This document shows positions 7,647 through 16,368 of a DNA stretch of 64,000 nucleotides, piece by piece. The position numbers and the translations under genes were made by a program. The DNA comes from Flavobacterium lipolyticum. GTDB lineage: Bacteria; Bacteroidota; Bacteroidia; Flavobacteriales; Flavobacteriaceae. Every line of letters begins with the position of its first letter. The stretch's first letter is position 1. Where the stretch lies: the NCBI RefSeq assembly GCF_020905335.1, contig NZ_JAJJMN010000001.1, positions 2,170,001 through 2,234,000 of the forward strand. The letters are read 5' to 3'. The notes beneath the pieces are model-generated. The model did no database searches. It had not been told where the DNA came from and worked only from the letters and a program-made list of their open reading frames with translations.

Positions 7647-9209
7647 ATGTTAAAACTTGTCCAAAAATTTCTACAAATAAACAAGTACTCGGAGATTAAA
7701 AATGAGTTTAAAGATTTGTTCCTTTCTCATCCAAATTATCCTAGTTTGTTTGCGATAACAGATTCTCTAGATTTACTGTCTGTAGAGAATGCTGCGATAC
7801 GAGTTCCGAAAGAGCAAATAGTAGATTTGCCTTCAAATTTTTTGGCTTATTTCAAAGAAGAGTTAATATTAGTGGAAAAGGCAAAGAATTTTGTTCGAAT
7901 CAATACGATGAAAAAAGGAAGTCAGAAAATGGCTTATGAAAAGTTTTTATTAGACTGGAATGGGGTTATAGTTGCAATTGAACCAAACAATGTTATAGCA
8001 AGAGACAGAATAAAAGTTGAATTCAGCTGGTTGAAATATGGTTTGCCACTTTTGTTGGTAGTTGGATTGTCATTTTTTTATAATACATACAATTTATTTA
8101 GCCTGTTTTTTTTAACAACATCAATTTTAGGACTCATTGTAAGTATTTTCATTGTTCAGGAAAAACTGGGATTTAAGAATAGTATCATTTCAAAACTTTG
8201 CAATTTTAGTTCTAACTCTTCCTGTAGCTCTGTAATCAATAGTAAAGAGGATAATGAAAGCAAATGGATTAGCTTTCCGGACTTGCCACTAATGTTTTTT
8301 GGAGCCAGTTTGATTGCAATTCTGGTAAAACCACTGGAGTCCTCGATTTTCATAGGTTTTTTAAGCTTATTAGCGATACCCGTTATTGTGTCTTCCATTT
8401 GGATTCAAAAATTTGAAATTCAAAGATGGTGTGTAATGTGCTTAGTGGTGTCTTCTTTGATTTTTGTACAAAGTGCTATATGGTTTGCGTCAGATTTGTT
8501 TACGTTGAGTTTTGGTTTTGCGGAAATTTTTCCATTCCTGTTCTCATTGGCACTTCTTGTTCCTATTTGGGCAGTTTTGAAAACAATTATAAAAAACATC
8601 TTAGGTACTGAAAGTTCACTTAAAGAGATGAAAAAGTTTAAAAGAAATTATTCTTTATTGAACTTCTTGTCTAAAAAAGTGCCTCATATAAATGGACTTG
8701 ATGATCTAAGAGGATTGCATTTTGGAAATAGAAATGCGGCCGTTAAGTTATCCGTAATCATCAGCCCTAGTTGTGGACATTGTCATAAAACATTTCAGGA
8801 GGCGTTTGATTTAGTATTGAGATTTCCTGATAAGATACACTTGAATGTCTTGTTTAATGTAAATCCTGAGAATGCCGAAAATCCATATAAAGTAGTAGTT
8901 GAAAGACTTTTAACCATAAACAGATCTACACCGGGAAAAACGGTTGAGGCTATTTCGGACTGGCATATTAAAAATATGAGTCTTAAGAAATGGTTGAAAA
9001 AATGGACTGTTGATTCTGTAAGTATGATGATAACACAGGAAATAAACAAACAATATGAATGGTGTTCTAAAAATGATTTTAATTACACACCTGTTAAGAT
9101 TGTAAATGATAAAATTTTCCCGGCAGAATATGAACTAGGAGAGTTAAAATACTTTTTAAACGATTATATCGAAGAGAAGGAAGAGGTTGTTTTGGAAAAA
9201 ACAGCATAG
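7647..9209 (+). CDS. C39-like/VKOR/thioredoxin fusion, disulfide-forming protein
   Basis: A 520 aa integral membrane oxidase. Residues ~1-112 align by eye with the C39 peptidase domain of the exporter at 10123 (PNYPSLFAITDSLDLL..., LPSNFLAYF, AYEKFLLDWNG) but lack the catalytic Cys and His, so this is a C39-like leader-binding domain. Residues ~130-315 hold several membrane helices with the VKOR cysteines Cys185 and Cys193 (followed by SSVINS) and the CxxC Cys262-Cys265 (WCVMC). Residues ~340-515 form a DsbA/thioredoxin-like domain with CGHC at 376-379. VKOR moves electrons from the thioredoxin domain to quinone. It lies 85 bp upstream of a six-Cys precursor, its likely substrate. Confidence 0.88.
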   Translation: MLKLVQKFLQINKYSEIKNEFKDLFLSHPNYPSLFAITDSLDLLSVENAAIRVPKEQIVDLPSNFLAYFKEELILVEKAKNFVRINTMKKGSQKMAYEKFLLDWNGVIVAIEPNNVIARDRIKVEFSWLKYGLPLLLVVGLSFFYNTYNLFSLFFLTTSILGLIVSIFIVQEKLGFKNSIISKLCNFSSNSSCSSVINSKEDNESKWISFPDLPLMFFGASLIAILVKPLESSIFIGFLSLLAIPVIVSSIWIQKFEIQRWCVMCLVVSSLIFVQSAIWFASDLFTLSFGFAEIFPFLFSLALLVPIWAVLKTIIKNILGTESSLKEMKKFKRNYSLLNFLSKKVPHINGLDDLRGLHFGNRNAAVKLSVIISPSCGHCHKTFQEAFDLVLRFPDKIHLNVLFNVNPENAENPYKVVVERLLTINRSTPGKTVEAISDWHIKNMSLKKWLKKWTVDSVSMMITQEINKQYEWCSKNDFNYTPVKIVNDKIFPAEYELGELKYFLNDYIEEKEEVVLEKTA

Positions 9210-9294
9210 TATCTAAAGAAAGTTACAACAGACAGAAGCTTCAGCTGTCTTAAAATGATTGAAGTAGGAGTTCAAAAAACAAAAACCTTTAGTT

Positions 9295-9492
9295 ATGTTA
9301 AAAATCATTTTAAACTTAGAAGGTGCTCAAGAGCTAAGTGCATTCGAGCAAAAAAGCATGATAGGAGGGCAGCCAATTAATCCGCCTAAAAGATGTTGCA
9401 TTTGTCCGGGTAAAGGTTCGTCTACTCTTGTAACGTGTGATTCGATTTGTTCGAATGGTACAATACCGGCAGTACTTGAGGATTGTTTATAG
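9295..9492 (+). CDS. GG-leader precursor peptide with six-cysteine core
   Basis: A 65 aa precursor. The leader is residues 1-25, MLKIILNLEGAQELSAFEQ then KSMIGG, a typical Bacteroidetes double-glycine leader. The 40-residue core runs from Gln26 to Leu65 with cysteines at 34, 35, 37, 48, 52 and 64, enough for three disulfides. It lies between the VKOR-thioredoxin gene and the C39-ABC exporter gene, so oxidative folding and GG cleavage during export are strongly suggested by context. It is likely a bacteriocin-like or signalling peptide; activity is not shown by sequence. Confidence 0.88.
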   Translation: MLKIILNLEGAQELSAFEQKSMIGGQPINPPKRCCICPGKGSSTLVTCDSICSNGTIPAVLEDCL

Positions 9493-9804
9493 TCTTATCT
9501 GATGTAAAAAATGTTTTTAGATTCATGTATAGACAAAAAAGAAGGACTCTCGGGTCGCGTTTTTGGAATTAATTATTTATAGCGTTTTAATAGAAGTACG
9601 AAATAGCCTTTTTTAGAATTTAGTCATGTTTTTTTTAATTTGTAGGCGCTCGATCGTGGAACATTGAGCAAATTTCCCCACATTGATGATTGGTGTAGGG
9701 ATTCTTAGGAAATTGGTCACTGAGTTGATTTTAATTGGTTAGGGTTAACCAGTGCCATGTCCTAAAGAAATTGTATTTCTAATAGATATGTTTTTAAATA
9801 CTCT

Positions 9805-9839
9805 AACAGAGAAGATTTGTTTCTTCTCTGTTTTTTTTT
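9805..9839 (+). terminator. Intrinsic terminator after the precursor transcript
   Basis: A perfect 10-bp stem (aacagagaag / cttctctgtt), 8-nt loop, and a run of T to 9839. Confidence 0.9.
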
Positions 9840-10060
9840 GGATTAACCCATCCTTTCGTAATGAACTTAAAGAAATCTCTTGTGTCGTTTAGTTGTTTAA
9901 GGTGGTTAAGTATGGAAATAAGATCTTTAAATGGCCAGGTAGCCTCAAACCCCCAATAAAAAAATCTTGTAAAATCCTTTTTTTTAGGATCATTGTTGTA
10001 TTTTAACTATAAATCAGAAGGAAAAACAAATAATTGCGATTTTTTGGCGGATAAATATTA

Positions 10061-10068
10061 TATTTTTG
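10061..10068 (+). promoter_or_regulatory. Putative -7 box (TATTTTTG) of the exporter operon
   Basis: It matches TAnnTTTG. A TTG at 10034-10036 is 24 nt upstream, slightly wide for a -33 element. It follows a terminator, so the exporter and adaptor genes are probably transcribed separately from the precursor. Confidence 0.5.
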
Positions 10069-10122
10069 TAAGGCAGATAATGGTAAGATTGTGTGTGCAT
10101 AAATGATTAACCCTAAATTAAA

Positions 10123-12315
10123 TTGAAAAAATTCACCAATTATAAACAGGCCGATTATAAAGATTGTGGGCCGACGTGTTTAAAAATAATAGCGAAACAT
10201 TACGGCAAAACAATCAACATTCAGGAGTTGAGAGACATCAGTGAAACAACTCGTGAAGGAAGTAATTTGCTTTTTTTGAGTGACGCTGCCGAGAAAATAG
10301 GTTTTAGAACTTTAGGTGTAAAATTAAATCTCGAGCGATTAGAAGAGGCGCCGCTTCCTTGTATCCTGCATTGGAACAAAAATCATTACGTAGTACTTTA
10401 CAAAATTAAAAGAAATACCTACTATATTTCTGATCCTGCTTTTGGCTTGATCGAATACAACAAAGAAGATTTTATTAAATTCTGGATCGGAAACAATGCA
10501 GATGAATCTACTCAGGAAGGAATAGCATTATTGATTGAAGCGACTCCTAAATTTTTCCAGTCTGATTTTGATAAAGAAGACAATCATGGACTCGGATTTG
10601 GGTTGTTGGCACAATACGTGCTTCGGTACAGGTCGTTTCTCATACAATTAAGTATAGGGTTACTGGCCAGTAGTTTATTACAGCTTATTTTCCCGTTTTT
10701 AACCCAAAGTATTGTGGATGTCGGGATTCAAAATCAGAACATTCATTTTATTTACCTGATTCTTTTTGCTCAATTGTTCCTTTTTGCCGGAAGGACAGGT
10801 CTGGAACTTATTAGAAGCTGGATTTTATTACATCTTTCTACCCGAATAAACATTTCTCTTATTTCGGATTTTTTTATTAAATTAATGAATCTGCCCATTT
10901 CGTTTTTCGATGTAAGAATGACTGGTGACATTATGCAGCGTATTAATGACCATCGCAGAATTGAACGAATTTTGACAACATCATCTTTGAACGTCTTATT
11001 TTCTGTGATCAATATGTTTGTGATGGGAGGTGTTTTGGCTTATTTCAATCTGAAGATCTTTCTGGTGTTTTTTGCCGGTAGCTTACTTTATTTCGGATGG
11101 ATTACTTTGTTCTTAAAAAGAAGAGAAGTACTCGATTACAAGCGTTTTGCAGAGGTTTCCAGTGAGCAAAACAAAGTGATGGAGCTTATCAACGGAATGC
11201 AGGAAATAAAGCTGCACAACGCCGAAAAACAAAAGCGCTGGGGATGGGAATACATACAGGCAAGGCTTTTTAGAGTTTCCATAAAAGGGCTTGTTTTAGA
11301 GCAAACACAAACGATAGGTTCTTCCGTAATTAATGAATTAAAAAATATCTTCATTATATTCCTATCGGCAAAACTGGTAATCGATGGCTCCATTACACTG
11401 GGGATGATGCTGGCAATTAGTTCGATAGTAGGGAGTTTAAACGGGCCAATTACGCAGCTTATAGAATTCGTCAGGGAGCTTCAGGATGCGAAGATATCAT
11501 TGGCCAGATTGTCTGAGATTCATGAGAAAGAAGACGAAACGCAGCAAGAAGTCTATCAGACGAGTGATGTTCCTTTTGATTCGGATATTGATATTAATAA
11601 CCTTTCCTATCGATATTTAGGTTCTGATATTCCTGTTCTGGAAGATCTAACACTGAAAATCCCGGCCAATAAAGTAACGGCAATAGTAGGAGTCAGCGGA
11701 AGCGGTAAAACAACTTTAATGAAGCTCTTATTGAAATTCTATGAACCTGAAAAAGGGGAAATAAGCATCGGAAATGCACAATTGAAAAATATTTCGCAAA
11801 AAGCATGGAGATCCAATATCGGCGCCGTTATGCAGGAAGGGTTTATTTTTAGTGATACCATTGCTAATAATATTGCAATTGGTGTCGATAAAGTAGATAA
11901 AGAACGTTTGGTCTATGCTGCTGATGTAGCCAATATAAAAGAATACGTTTCAGGTTTACCATTAGGATACAATACCAAAATTGGTGCCGAAGGACTTGGG
12001 ATGAGTACCGGACAAAAGCAGCGTTTGTTAATTGCAAGGGCTGTTTATAAAAACCCGGAAGTTTTGTTTTTTGATGAAGCTACGTCGGCATTAGACGCGA
12101 ATAATGAAAAAGAAATTATGCAAAAACTGGATATTTTCTTCAAAGACAAAACAGTTGTGGTTATCGCCCATCGCTTGAGTACTGTGATGAATGCAGATCA
12201 AATTGTGGTTTTAGATAAAGGAAAAATCATCGAAATTGGCAGTCATTCTGTTTTGGTAGAACAAAAAGGAAATTATTTTGAACTGGTTAAGAATCAATTA
12301 CAATTAGGAAATTAA
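10123..12315 (+). CDS. Peptidase C39-containing ABC exporter (PCAT)
   Basis: A 730 aa bacteriocin/pheromone processing exporter of the inner membrane. The N-terminal C39 cysteine protease has Cys15 in YKDCGPTCL, His88 in NKNHYVVLY and Asp104 in ISDPAFG, so it should be active and cut after GG. Residues ~165-450 carry the six-helix membrane domain. The ATPase has Walker A GVSGSGKTT, a signature that reads MSTGQKQR in place of LSGGQ, Walker B EVLFFDEATSALD, and the His switch VVVIAHRLST. I use the TTG start (10123-10125), since it begins just before the conserved YKQADYKDCG. The adaptor gene follows after 3 nt. Confidence 0.95.
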   Translation: MKKFTNYKQADYKDCGPTCLKIIAKHYGKTINIQELRDISETTREGSNLLFLSDAAEKIGFRTLGVKLNLERLEEAPLPCILHWNKNHYVVLYKIKRNTYYISDPAFGLIEYNKEDFIKFWIGNNADESTQEGIALLIEATPKFFQSDFDKEDNHGLGFGLLAQYVLRYRSFLIQLSIGLLASSLLQLIFPFLTQSIVDVGIQNQNIHFIYLILFAQLFLFAGRTGLELIRSWILLHLSTRINISLISDFFIKLMNLPISFFDVRMTGDIMQRINDHRRIERILTTSSLNVLFSVINMFVMGGVLAYFNLKIFLVFFAGSLLYFGWITLFLKRREVLDYKRFAEVSSEQNKVMELINGMQEIKLHNAEKQKRWGWEYIQARLFRVSIKGLVLEQTQTIGSSVINELKNIFIIFLSAKLVIDGSITLGMMLAISSIVGSLNGPITQLIEFVRELQDAKISLARLSEIHEKEDETQQEVYQTSDVPFDSDIDINNLSYRYLGSDIPVLEDLTLKIPANKVTAIVGVSGSGKTTLMKLLLKFYEPEKGEISIGNAQLKNISQKAWRSNIGAVMQEGFIFSDTIANNIAIGVDKVDKERLVYAADVANIKEYVSGLPLGYNTKIGAEGLGMSTGQKQRLLIARAVYKNPEVLFFDEATSALDANNEKEIMQKLDIFFKDKTVVVIAHRLSTVMNADQIVVLDKGKIIEIGSHSVLVEQKGNYFELVKNQLQLGN

Positions 12316-12318
12316 AAC

Positions 12319-13611
12319 ATGGCAGAAGATACTACATTTGAACTAAGAAGCGAAGAAGTTCAGGATATTCTAACCAAAGTACCGCATTGGATGATTCGTT
12401 GGGGAACCGTTTTGATATTTGTCATTATTGTGATGCTTTTTTTCGTGTCCTGGTTTATTAAATATCCTGATGTTGTTACTACCCAAATTGTAATTACAAC
12501 CAATATTCCGCCAGAGAAGATCGTTTCGAAATCATCGGGTCGTATTGAGGCAATTTTAGTAAAAGACAAATCGATTGTTTCAAAAAACAGTACACTTGCT
12601 GTTATTGAAAACACGGCAAATTACAAAGATGTTTTTTTGTTGAAAAAAATCGTTGACGAATATAATATCAATGATCCCAAGAAAGCCTTTCCTTTCGAAC
12701 TGTTGAAAAATACTCAGTTAGGAGAGATTGAAAGTGCTTTTGCTGTTTTTCAGAAAGATTATCAGGCAGAACAACTAAATAAAAATTTGCAGCCTTTTGA
12801 AGTAGAAAACCGGGCACAGGTTTCTGAAAAAATTCAGATTAAAGACAGATTGGAGATTTTGCAGCAGCAAAAAGTGATCAATGAAAGTGAACTACAGCTT
12901 CAGAAAAATGAAATGGCAAGATTTGAAACATTGTTTAATAAAGGAATCATTTCTGCACAGGAAATGGAGGCTAAAAAACTGGGATATCTCCAGGCGCAAA
13001 AAAATTATAAAACCCTTTTGTCTTCCATTTCTCAGTTAAAGTCGGCTTTAATTACCAATACTAAATTGAGTCAGAACTCACAAATCAGCGGGACTAAAGA
13101 AGAAGTTACTTTAGGAAGAAATATGGCGCAGTCTTTTTATCAGCTTAAGAAAGTGATAAAAGATTGGGAATTGGCCTATGCTTTAAAGTCATCGGTGAGT
13201 GGGGTGGTTACTTTTTTGCAGGTCTGGACAGAGAATCAAACGATCAATATTGGGGATAATGTCTTCTCGATTATTCCGGATAGCAAAAATGGTTTTGTAG
13301 GTAAGGTAAAAGCACCGGCATTGAATTCAGGGAAAATAAAAGTAGGTCAGATGGTGAACATCAGATTAGCAAATTTTCCCGACAGAGAATTTGGAGTGTT
13401 AAGAGGAAAGATCCAAAATATCTCTTTGGTTCCTGATAAAGATGGAAATTTATTGTTGGATGTAGCGCTTCCCAACGGATTGGAAACGTCCTATAAAAAG
13501 CAAATCGTTTTTCAGCAGGAAATGAAAGGAAGTGCAGAGATTGTGACCGAAGATTTACGTTTAATCGAGCGGATTTTATATCAGTTTAAGAGTCTTTTTG
13601 AGCAGGTTTAA
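12319..13611 (+). CDS. HlyD family secretion adaptor
   Basis: A 430 aa membrane-fusion protein. One N-terminal membrane helix (residues ~24-48, WGTVLIFVIIVMLFFVSWFI) is followed by a lipoyl/barrel-sandwich half (SSGRIEAILVKDKSIVSKNS), a long coiled coil (~100-255, Gln/Lys/Glu-rich), the returning lipoyl half (SSVSGVVTFLQVW) and a beta-barrel domain. It should link the PCAT exporter to an outer-membrane channel. No TolC-like gene is present nearby, so the channel must be supplied from elsewhere. The 3' end overlaps the convergent trmN6 gene by 4 bp. Confidence 0.92.
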   Translation: MAEDTTFELRSEEVQDILTKVPHWMIRWGTVLIFVIIVMLFFVSWFIKYPDVVTTQIVITTNIPPEKIVSKSSGRIEAILVKDKSIVSKNSTLAVIENTANYKDVFLLKKIVDEYNINDPKKAFPFELLKNTQLGEIESAFAVFQKDYQAEQLNKNLQPFEVENRAQVSEKIQIKDRLEILQQQKVINESELQLQKNEMARFETLFNKGIISAQEMEAKKLGYLQAQKNYKTLLSSISQLKSALITNTKLSQNSQISGTKEEVTLGRNMAQSFYQLKKVIKDWELAYALKSSVSGVVTFLQVWTENQTINIGDNVFSIIPDSKNGFVGKVKAPALNSGKIKVGQMVNIRLANFPDREFGVLRGKIQNISLVPDKDGNLLLDVALPNGLETSYKKQIVFQQEMKGSAEIVTEDLRLIERILYQFKSLFEQV

Positions 13612-14315
13612 AATTTTAAATAAAAATCTTTAGTAAGATCGATATACTGAGGAGTATAAACGTGTCGGTTCATTTCTATTGTTAATTCATCGACTTCAGG
13701 TTGTGAGGTTTCGTTACGGCTAAAAGCCAAAAGGCTACGTTTTACAACAGCTGTAGGGGTGCCTTTTACGCGCGTAATTTTGATGGGGTATAATTCTGAT
13801 TCTTTGGCTAAGGCAATAAATTTTTCTTCTTCTTTAAAAGGAAGAATTATGGCAAGTATTCCATTTTCAGATAAAAGTAAATCGGCTGCTTCGACTAATT
13901 CTTCAAAAGGCATTGCGTCCTGAAAGCGCGCTAAATCTCGTTGTTCGTTTTCGCTTTTATAATCTTCAGCATAAAAGGGTGGATTCGAAACAATCAGATC
14001 ATATTCGTCTTCCGGTTCTTCTATAAATTCATCCAAACCTGCATGGAAACAAAATAAACGGTCTCCCCAAGGTGAGTTTTCAAAATTTTCTACTGCTTCT
14101 TCATACGCATCTTCATCAATTTCAAGAGCGTCAATTTGTTCTGCATTTGTTCTTTGTGCGAGCATTAAAGCGATAATCCCGGTTCCGGCACCAATGTCTA
14201 AAACACTAAATGGATTGTGATTTATAGGTGCCCAAGCGCCCAGTAAAACACCATCAGTGCCCACTTTCATAGCGGTTTTGTCTTGTAGAACTGAAAATTG
14301 TTTGAATTGAAACAT
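13608..14315 (-). CDS. trmN6: tRNA1(Val) (adenine(37)-N6)-methyltransferase
   Basis: A 235 aa Rossmann-fold, SAM-dependent methyltransferase. Signatures are the N-terminal FQFKQFSVLQDKTAMKVGTDGVLLGAW, the SAM loop LDIGAGTGIIALMLAQR, and the catalytic NPPF motif in IVSNPPFYAEDY, which is typical of N6-adenine enzymes. The match to the YfiC/TrmN6 family is strong. It acts on A37 of tRNA1(Val) in the cytoplasm. It is convergent with the exporter operon and unrelated to it. Confidence 0.9.
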   Translation of the reverse strand: MFQFKQFSVLQDKTAMKVGTDGVLLGAWAPINHNPFSVLDIGAGTGIIALMLAQRTNAEQIDALEIDEDAYEEAVENFENSPWGDRLFCFHAGLDEFIEEPEDEYDLIVSNPPFYAEDYKSENEQRDLARFQDAMPFEELVEAADLLLSENGILAIILPFKEEEKFIALAKESELYPIKITRVKGTPTAVVKRSLLAFSRNETSQPEVDELTIEMNRHVYTPQYIDLTKDFYLKF

Positions 14316-14448
14316 CTTGATTTGTGATTGAAGATTAACGATTTTTAATTTCAGATGGAATAGGTAATAATGATGACAAGATTTTTAATTGCAAGAGTAA
14401 TCAAGTCAGTCTAAAAATCCAACAATCTAAGGCGGTCTAATAATCTAA

Positions 14449-14973
14449 TTAAAGGTACATCTCCACTAAGCCTTCAGGAAGATTCATGATAACCTTTTTG
14501 TTTTCACGGTCTATTTTTACAAGGAATTGATCGATCATCGGAATTAACATTTCGACTTCGCCATTCAAAACTTCAAAAAGAGGTTGTGCTGTCGTATCGT
14601 TTACGGCAGCTATTTTTCCAAAAACACCTAAACGTTGGTCTTCGATTTCAAAACCGATTACTTCGTGGAAATAAAATTTGTTGCCCGAAAGTTTTGGCAA
14701 CATGCTTAAAGGAAGATAAATCGCATTACCAAGAAGGGCATCTGCATCTTCTTCTGTGTTTACATCTTCAAAACGAATTCTAAGAAAGTCGTTTTTGTGC
14801 AAAGAACTTGTTTCAATAAAAAAAGGAACCAAGTGTTTGTTGCATTCAACAAACACTGATTCCAGATTTTCGTATAACTCAGGTTCGTCCGTGTCTAAAT
14901 AAGCCAGAACTTCACCTTTGAAACTAAATTTTTTAGCGATTTTACCTAAATAAAAACATTCTTCTTTACGCAT
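14449..14973 (-). CDS. rimM: Ribosome maturation factor RimM
   Basis: A 174 aa two-domain protein: N-terminal RimM beta-barrel (CFYLGKIAKKFSFKGEVLAYLD) and C-terminal PRC-barrel (KFYFHEVIGFEIEDQRLGVFGKI, ending EMLIPMIDQFLVKID). It assists 16S rRNA processing and 30S head assembly and binds S19. It follows rpsP by 15 bp on the same strand, the conserved rpsP-rimM order, so the two are co-transcribed. Confidence 0.95.
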   Translation of the reverse strand: MRKEECFYLGKIAKKFSFKGEVLAYLDTDEPELYENLESVFVECNKHLVPFFIETSSLHKNDFLRIRFEDVNTEEDADALLGNAIYLPLSMLPKLSGNKFYFHEVIGFEIEDQRLGVFGKIAAVNDTTAQPLFEVLNGEVEMLIPMIDQFLVKIDRENKKVIMNLPEGLVEMYL

Positions 14974-14988
14974 TCTCGCTAGCTAAAA

Positions 14989-15555
14989 TTATGCTTCAGT
15001 TGTTTCGTTATTCTCTTCAGTAGCAGTTTCTTCAGTTGAAGCTTCAACTTCAGCAACTTCTTCTGTAGCTTCAGCAGCAGTAGCAGCAGCAATTGCGTCA
15101 GCTTCAGCTTGAGCAGCAGCAGCTAAACGTTTAGCGTTAACTTCTTGTTCTGCTTTTAAAGCTTTAGCTTTAACATCAGCTTGTGCTTTTGATAAACCAT
15201 CTTTTTTAGCATCAACTTTTCCAGTTTTAGCTTCTAACCATGCAGCTAATTTAGCGTCAGCTTGCTCTTGAGTCAAAGCTCCTTTACGGATACCTCCATC
15301 AAGGTGGTGTTTCAATAAAGCTCCTTTGTAAGAAAGAATTGCTCTAGCAGTATCAGTTGGTTGTGCACCATTGTGTAACCATTTAACTGCACTATCAAGG
15401 TTTAAGTCGATAGTTGCCGGGTTTGTGTTTGGATTGTAAGTACCGATTTTCTCTAAGTATTTACCATCTCTTTTTGAGCGTGCATCTGCAGCTACAACCC
15501 AGTAAAAAGGTTTTCCTTTTTTACCGTGTCTTTGTAATCTAATTTTTACTGACAT
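14989..15555 (-). CDS. rpsP: 30S ribosomal protein S16
   Basis: A 188 aa protein. Residues 1-~85 are the S16 core (MSVKIRLQRHGKKGKPFYW, VVAADARSKRDGKYLEKIG, TYNP). The remainder is a long Ala/Glu/Lys-rich tail (repeated AEATEE, EVAEVE-like stretches) that is typical of Flavobacteria but absent from the ~80-aa enterobacterial protein. The tail is low-complexity and probably disordered. It is the first gene of the rpsP-rimM pair. Confidence 0.97.
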   Translation of the reverse strand: MSVKIRLQRHGKKGKPFYWVVAADARSKRDGKYLEKIGTYNPNTNPATIDLNLDSAVKWLHNGAQPTDTARAILSYKGALLKHHLDGGIRKGALTQEQADAKLAAWLEAKTGKVDAKKDGLSKAQADVKAKALKAEQEVNAKRLAAAAQAEADAIAAATAAEATEEVAEVEASTEETATEENNETTEA

Positions 15556-15751
15556 AATCGTATGATTAAATTTTGAGGTACTCGACCCCTGTTAATTAAG
15601 GGCGCAAAGATATAATTTTTTTATGAATTATACGTTCGAAATCATATTAAATGCATTTCAGGTGTATTTCTGAGGCATTTATGTCATTTTAACTTCATTT
15701 TTTAAATAATTATCTTAATTGAGGTTATTTTTGCCTCAAATTTACTGTGAT

Positions 15752-16234
15752 ATGAAAAAAATAATTTCTTTAGTATTACTACTTTTTATTGTTTCTGCTT
15801 GTTCTGAAGATATAAAATTTAATAATCCGGCCTTCCAAAGTTTAAAAGAAAACGTGTTTTGGCGCGCTACAACCTATAATGCTTATAGCTCTGTGGGCGG
15901 CGGTATTGTTATTGAAGGTGATTTGGGATTTGAGAAAGTAGTTTTAAAAGTTCCGAATACAGGAGTGCAGACTTATGCTCTTGGACGTGACAATATCACG
16001 ACTGCAAATTACATTAATACGCAGCCGTCGCAATCATACAGTTTCTCTACCGGTACGGATAGGGGGCATGGGCTAATCGTGATTACTGAGTTTAATGCCG
16101 AGAATAAAACAATTTCAGGAACCTTTAAGTTTGACGCTCTGAACGAGGATAAAAAAGATACTGAAAAGCCAAAAATTAGTTTTACCGAAGGTGTTTTTTA
16201 CAAAATTCCAATTTCGGCAACATCTGAGAATTAG
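15752..16234 (+). CDS. Uncharacterised lipoprotein (DUF6252-like)
   Basis: A 160 aa protein from the ATG at 15752, which gives the lipoprotein signal MKKIISLVLLLFIVSAC; an in-frame TTG 33 nt upstream would put residues before the signal and was rejected. The mature part is a beta-rich domain (FWRATTYNAYSS, GGIVIEGDLGFEKVVLKVPN, ISGTFKFDA) resembling the DUF6252 lipoproteins of Flavobacteria. No function is known to me. The call of a real exported lipoprotein is firm, the family name less so. Confidence 0.75.
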   Translation: MKKIISLVLLLFIVSACSEDIKFNNPAFQSLKENVFWRATTYNAYSSVGGGIVIEGDLGFEKVVLKVPNTGVQTYALGRDNITTANYINTQPSQSYSFSTGTDRGHGLIVITEFNAENKTISGTFKFDALNEDKKDTEKPKISFTEGVFYKIPISATSEN

Positions 16235-16336
16235 AAATTTAATTTGTCGTAGTTTGGTTTTATTGAGATCTATTTTTTTAAATCAAAATAAAAACATAAA
16301 TAAACTAATATATAGTAGATTACAGAAAAATAAAGT

Positions 16337-16344
16337 TACATTTG
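16337..16344 (+). promoter_or_regulatory. Putative -7 box (TACATTTG) of the RRM protein gene
   Basis: An exact TAnnTTTG match 24 nt before the ATG at 16369; no clear -33 TTG. Confidence 0.45.
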
Positions 16345-16368
16345 CTACATTATTATAAATAAGTACAT

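Larger units (their letters stand above)
9493..10122 (+). other. 630-bp gap between precursor and exporter genes
   Basis: No convincing gene was found. The region contains a strong intrinsic terminator at 9805-9839 and a TATTTTTG -7 box at 10061-10068. A 32-codon ATG frame at 9861-9959 (MNLKKSLVSFSCLRWLSM...) and shorter frames have no GG leader and no clear homology. The ~310 transcribed bases between the precursor stop and the terminator are long for a trailer and could be a 3' regulatory RNA or a decayed second precursor. Confidence 0.5.

Noticed and set aside
9641..9715. Possible decayed precursor (GTLSKFPHIDDW-like frame)
   Set aside because: There is no start codon and no GG, and the resemblance to LSK leaders is too weak.
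9861..9959. 32-codon frame MNLKKSLVSFSCLRWLSM... ahead of the exporter
   Set aside because: No GG leader, no recognised homology, and it lies between a terminator and the exporter promoter.
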